Source: Patagioenas fasciata (lineage: Eukaryota; Chordata; Aves; Columbiformes; Columbidae). Taken from it: DNA of 64,000 nt. This document shows, in pieces, positions 62,891 to 64,000 of this stretch (the stretch's first letter is position 1; every line of letters begins with the position of its first letter). A program made the position numbers and the translations under genes. The DNA is taken from the NCBI RefSeq assembly GCF_037038585.1, contig NC_092522.1:49389661-49453660 (forward strand), read 5' to 3'. The notes under the pieces were generated by a model. It was not told where the DNA came from and did no database searches. It was given only the letters and a program-made list of their open reading frames with translations.

Positions 62891-63861
62891 TCATGTAAGA
62901 GTACTGTAAAAATCAGTTGTTTTTTAATTTTCTGCTTGTCCAACTGCTGAGTAGGAACTCATGACATAACTTAATGTGGAAAGGTAGTAAGGCAAGAGAG
63001 TAGTCCACAATCCTGGTGTATAGTTCATATGTACATTTATAGTGTAGTAAAATGAGCAAGCTTGTCTTGAACACAGGAACTACAGCTGGGGATAAGAGAC
63101 TTTTGTGTCATTAACAGTGTGACTAGGAATCTCTGACAACTTTGTACATTTTTATTGTAGGCGATGTTGGTACGTGTGTTTAAAAGATGTATAATTGCTA
63201 AATAAAGCAGCTGTGGTAATCAGAGCAGTAAGTGCAGGTGTCAAATATAAAAAGATACGTTTGCTCTTACATTGTGGGGAAATAAAAGTGTCCAGGATAG
63301 CACTATTGATATAAAATAGTTACTAGCCTTGCTAGAGGTCCAGTAAGCCTGTGTGTGAGACCTGTCATGTAATAACTGGGTTATTAGACAATGCAAGAGA
63401 ATGTGGTTAGCAGTCATTTCTCTACAGTGCCCCACTGTTAAAGTTTTGTTGCCTCACAGCATGTGTTGCTGACACTTATGTGATTTTCTAAGAGTTTTGA
63501 GCCAGTGCACTTTATTTTGTCTATAAATACTAGTAAGGCAATGCATTGTTTGGAAGCAAAGCAATACTGATAAGGAGACAATTTTCTGCTTACCTTGTGG
63601 CTGTCAGTCTCAGAGCAGTCTAGCTCATGTGTGAGCTGACTCCTCTGGGCTTTTGCAGGAACTCTTTTTTTAATCAGCTTATTAACATTAATAGGTTTAT
63701 GTGGTGTCAGTTACTGTGTATCAATACTTAGCAGGAATAGATAATTTAGTGGCCAGTACTGCTTGGCTAGTAAAAGAACCTTTGCTGGACTTGGCTATTC
63801 TGCAATCCCTAGAGCAAAGAAGGGAGGAAAGCAGAGCTGGGGTAGGGAGCAGGAAAGAAGT

Positions 63862-63896
63862 TCAAACAAACGAAAACCCAACAAACAAACCAAAAT
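63862..63896 (+). repeat. (CAAA)/CCAA low-complexity stretch
   Basis: A-rich run of imperfect CAAA and CCAA words close to the right edge, similar to the other CCAA/A-rich stretches in this intron. Confidence 0.75.
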
Positions 63897-64000
63897 GGTT
63901 ACAGCTGAAGATGGGCAGAAGAAGAAAATGTGAAAGGATATCTACCAATGGGGTATTGTCAAAACAGCACAGTAGGAAGAGTCGCTCTGCTTTAGGAGAA

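Overview
The window looks like a vertebrate, most likely bird, nuclear chromosome. It carries CR1 non-LTR retrotransposon fragments of several ages, one of them with the tandem 8-bp 3' tail typical of avian CR1. It has sparse genes, many short A-rich or T-rich tracts, old MIR-like and palindromic amniote repeats, and a CpG-island promoter. There are no bacterial operons, Shine-Dalgarno-led genes or CRISPR arrays. I cannot resolve the species.

Only one protein-coding exon is supported. At 43822-43932 (+) lies coding exon 1 of GALNT2 (polypeptide N-acetylgalactosaminyltransferase 2). It encodes the cytoplasmic tail, the signal anchor and the first part of the stem, and ends at a consensus splice donor. 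It sits in a CpG island of about 1.2 kb (about 43180-44400) with three tandem GC boxes, an inverted CCAAT box, a CGG-repeat leader and an overlapping upstream AUG. From 43933 to the right edge the window is GALNT2 intron 1; exon 2 is not seen here.

Region by region: 1-43000 is gene-poor 5' flanking DNA. Most open frames there are short or fall in composition-biased DNA, and none resembles a protein I know. What can be recognised is repeat relics: ancient CR1 at 2.5-3.0, 3.3-3.6, 4.28-4.6, 8.2-8.9 and 31.75-32.5 kb; MIR-like sequence at 15.7 kb; short palindromic ancient repeats at 10.2, 18.1, 36.1 and 39.4-40.3 kb; an (AT)18 microsatellite at 22.85 kb; and purine or pyrimidine tracts. 43.0-44.4 kb is the promoter. 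44.4-64 kb is AT-rich intron with a MIR-like relic (45.6 kb), poly-A, poly-T and poly-G tracts, a perfect 18-bp palindrome (48.75 kb), a younger antisense CR1 3' end (61.8-62.06 kb) and an ERV LTR-like fragment (62.58-62.89 kb).

There is no multi-gene system to interpret, and I found no convincing new biological system. The best leads are regulatory: the promoter with its overlapping uORF and a possible upstream TATA promoter, the intronic palindrome that resembles a T-box site, and a cluster of ancient repeats and inverted repeats about 3.5-4.4 kb upstream of the GALNT2 start codon. Family assignments rest on recalled consensus features; no alignment or search was run.
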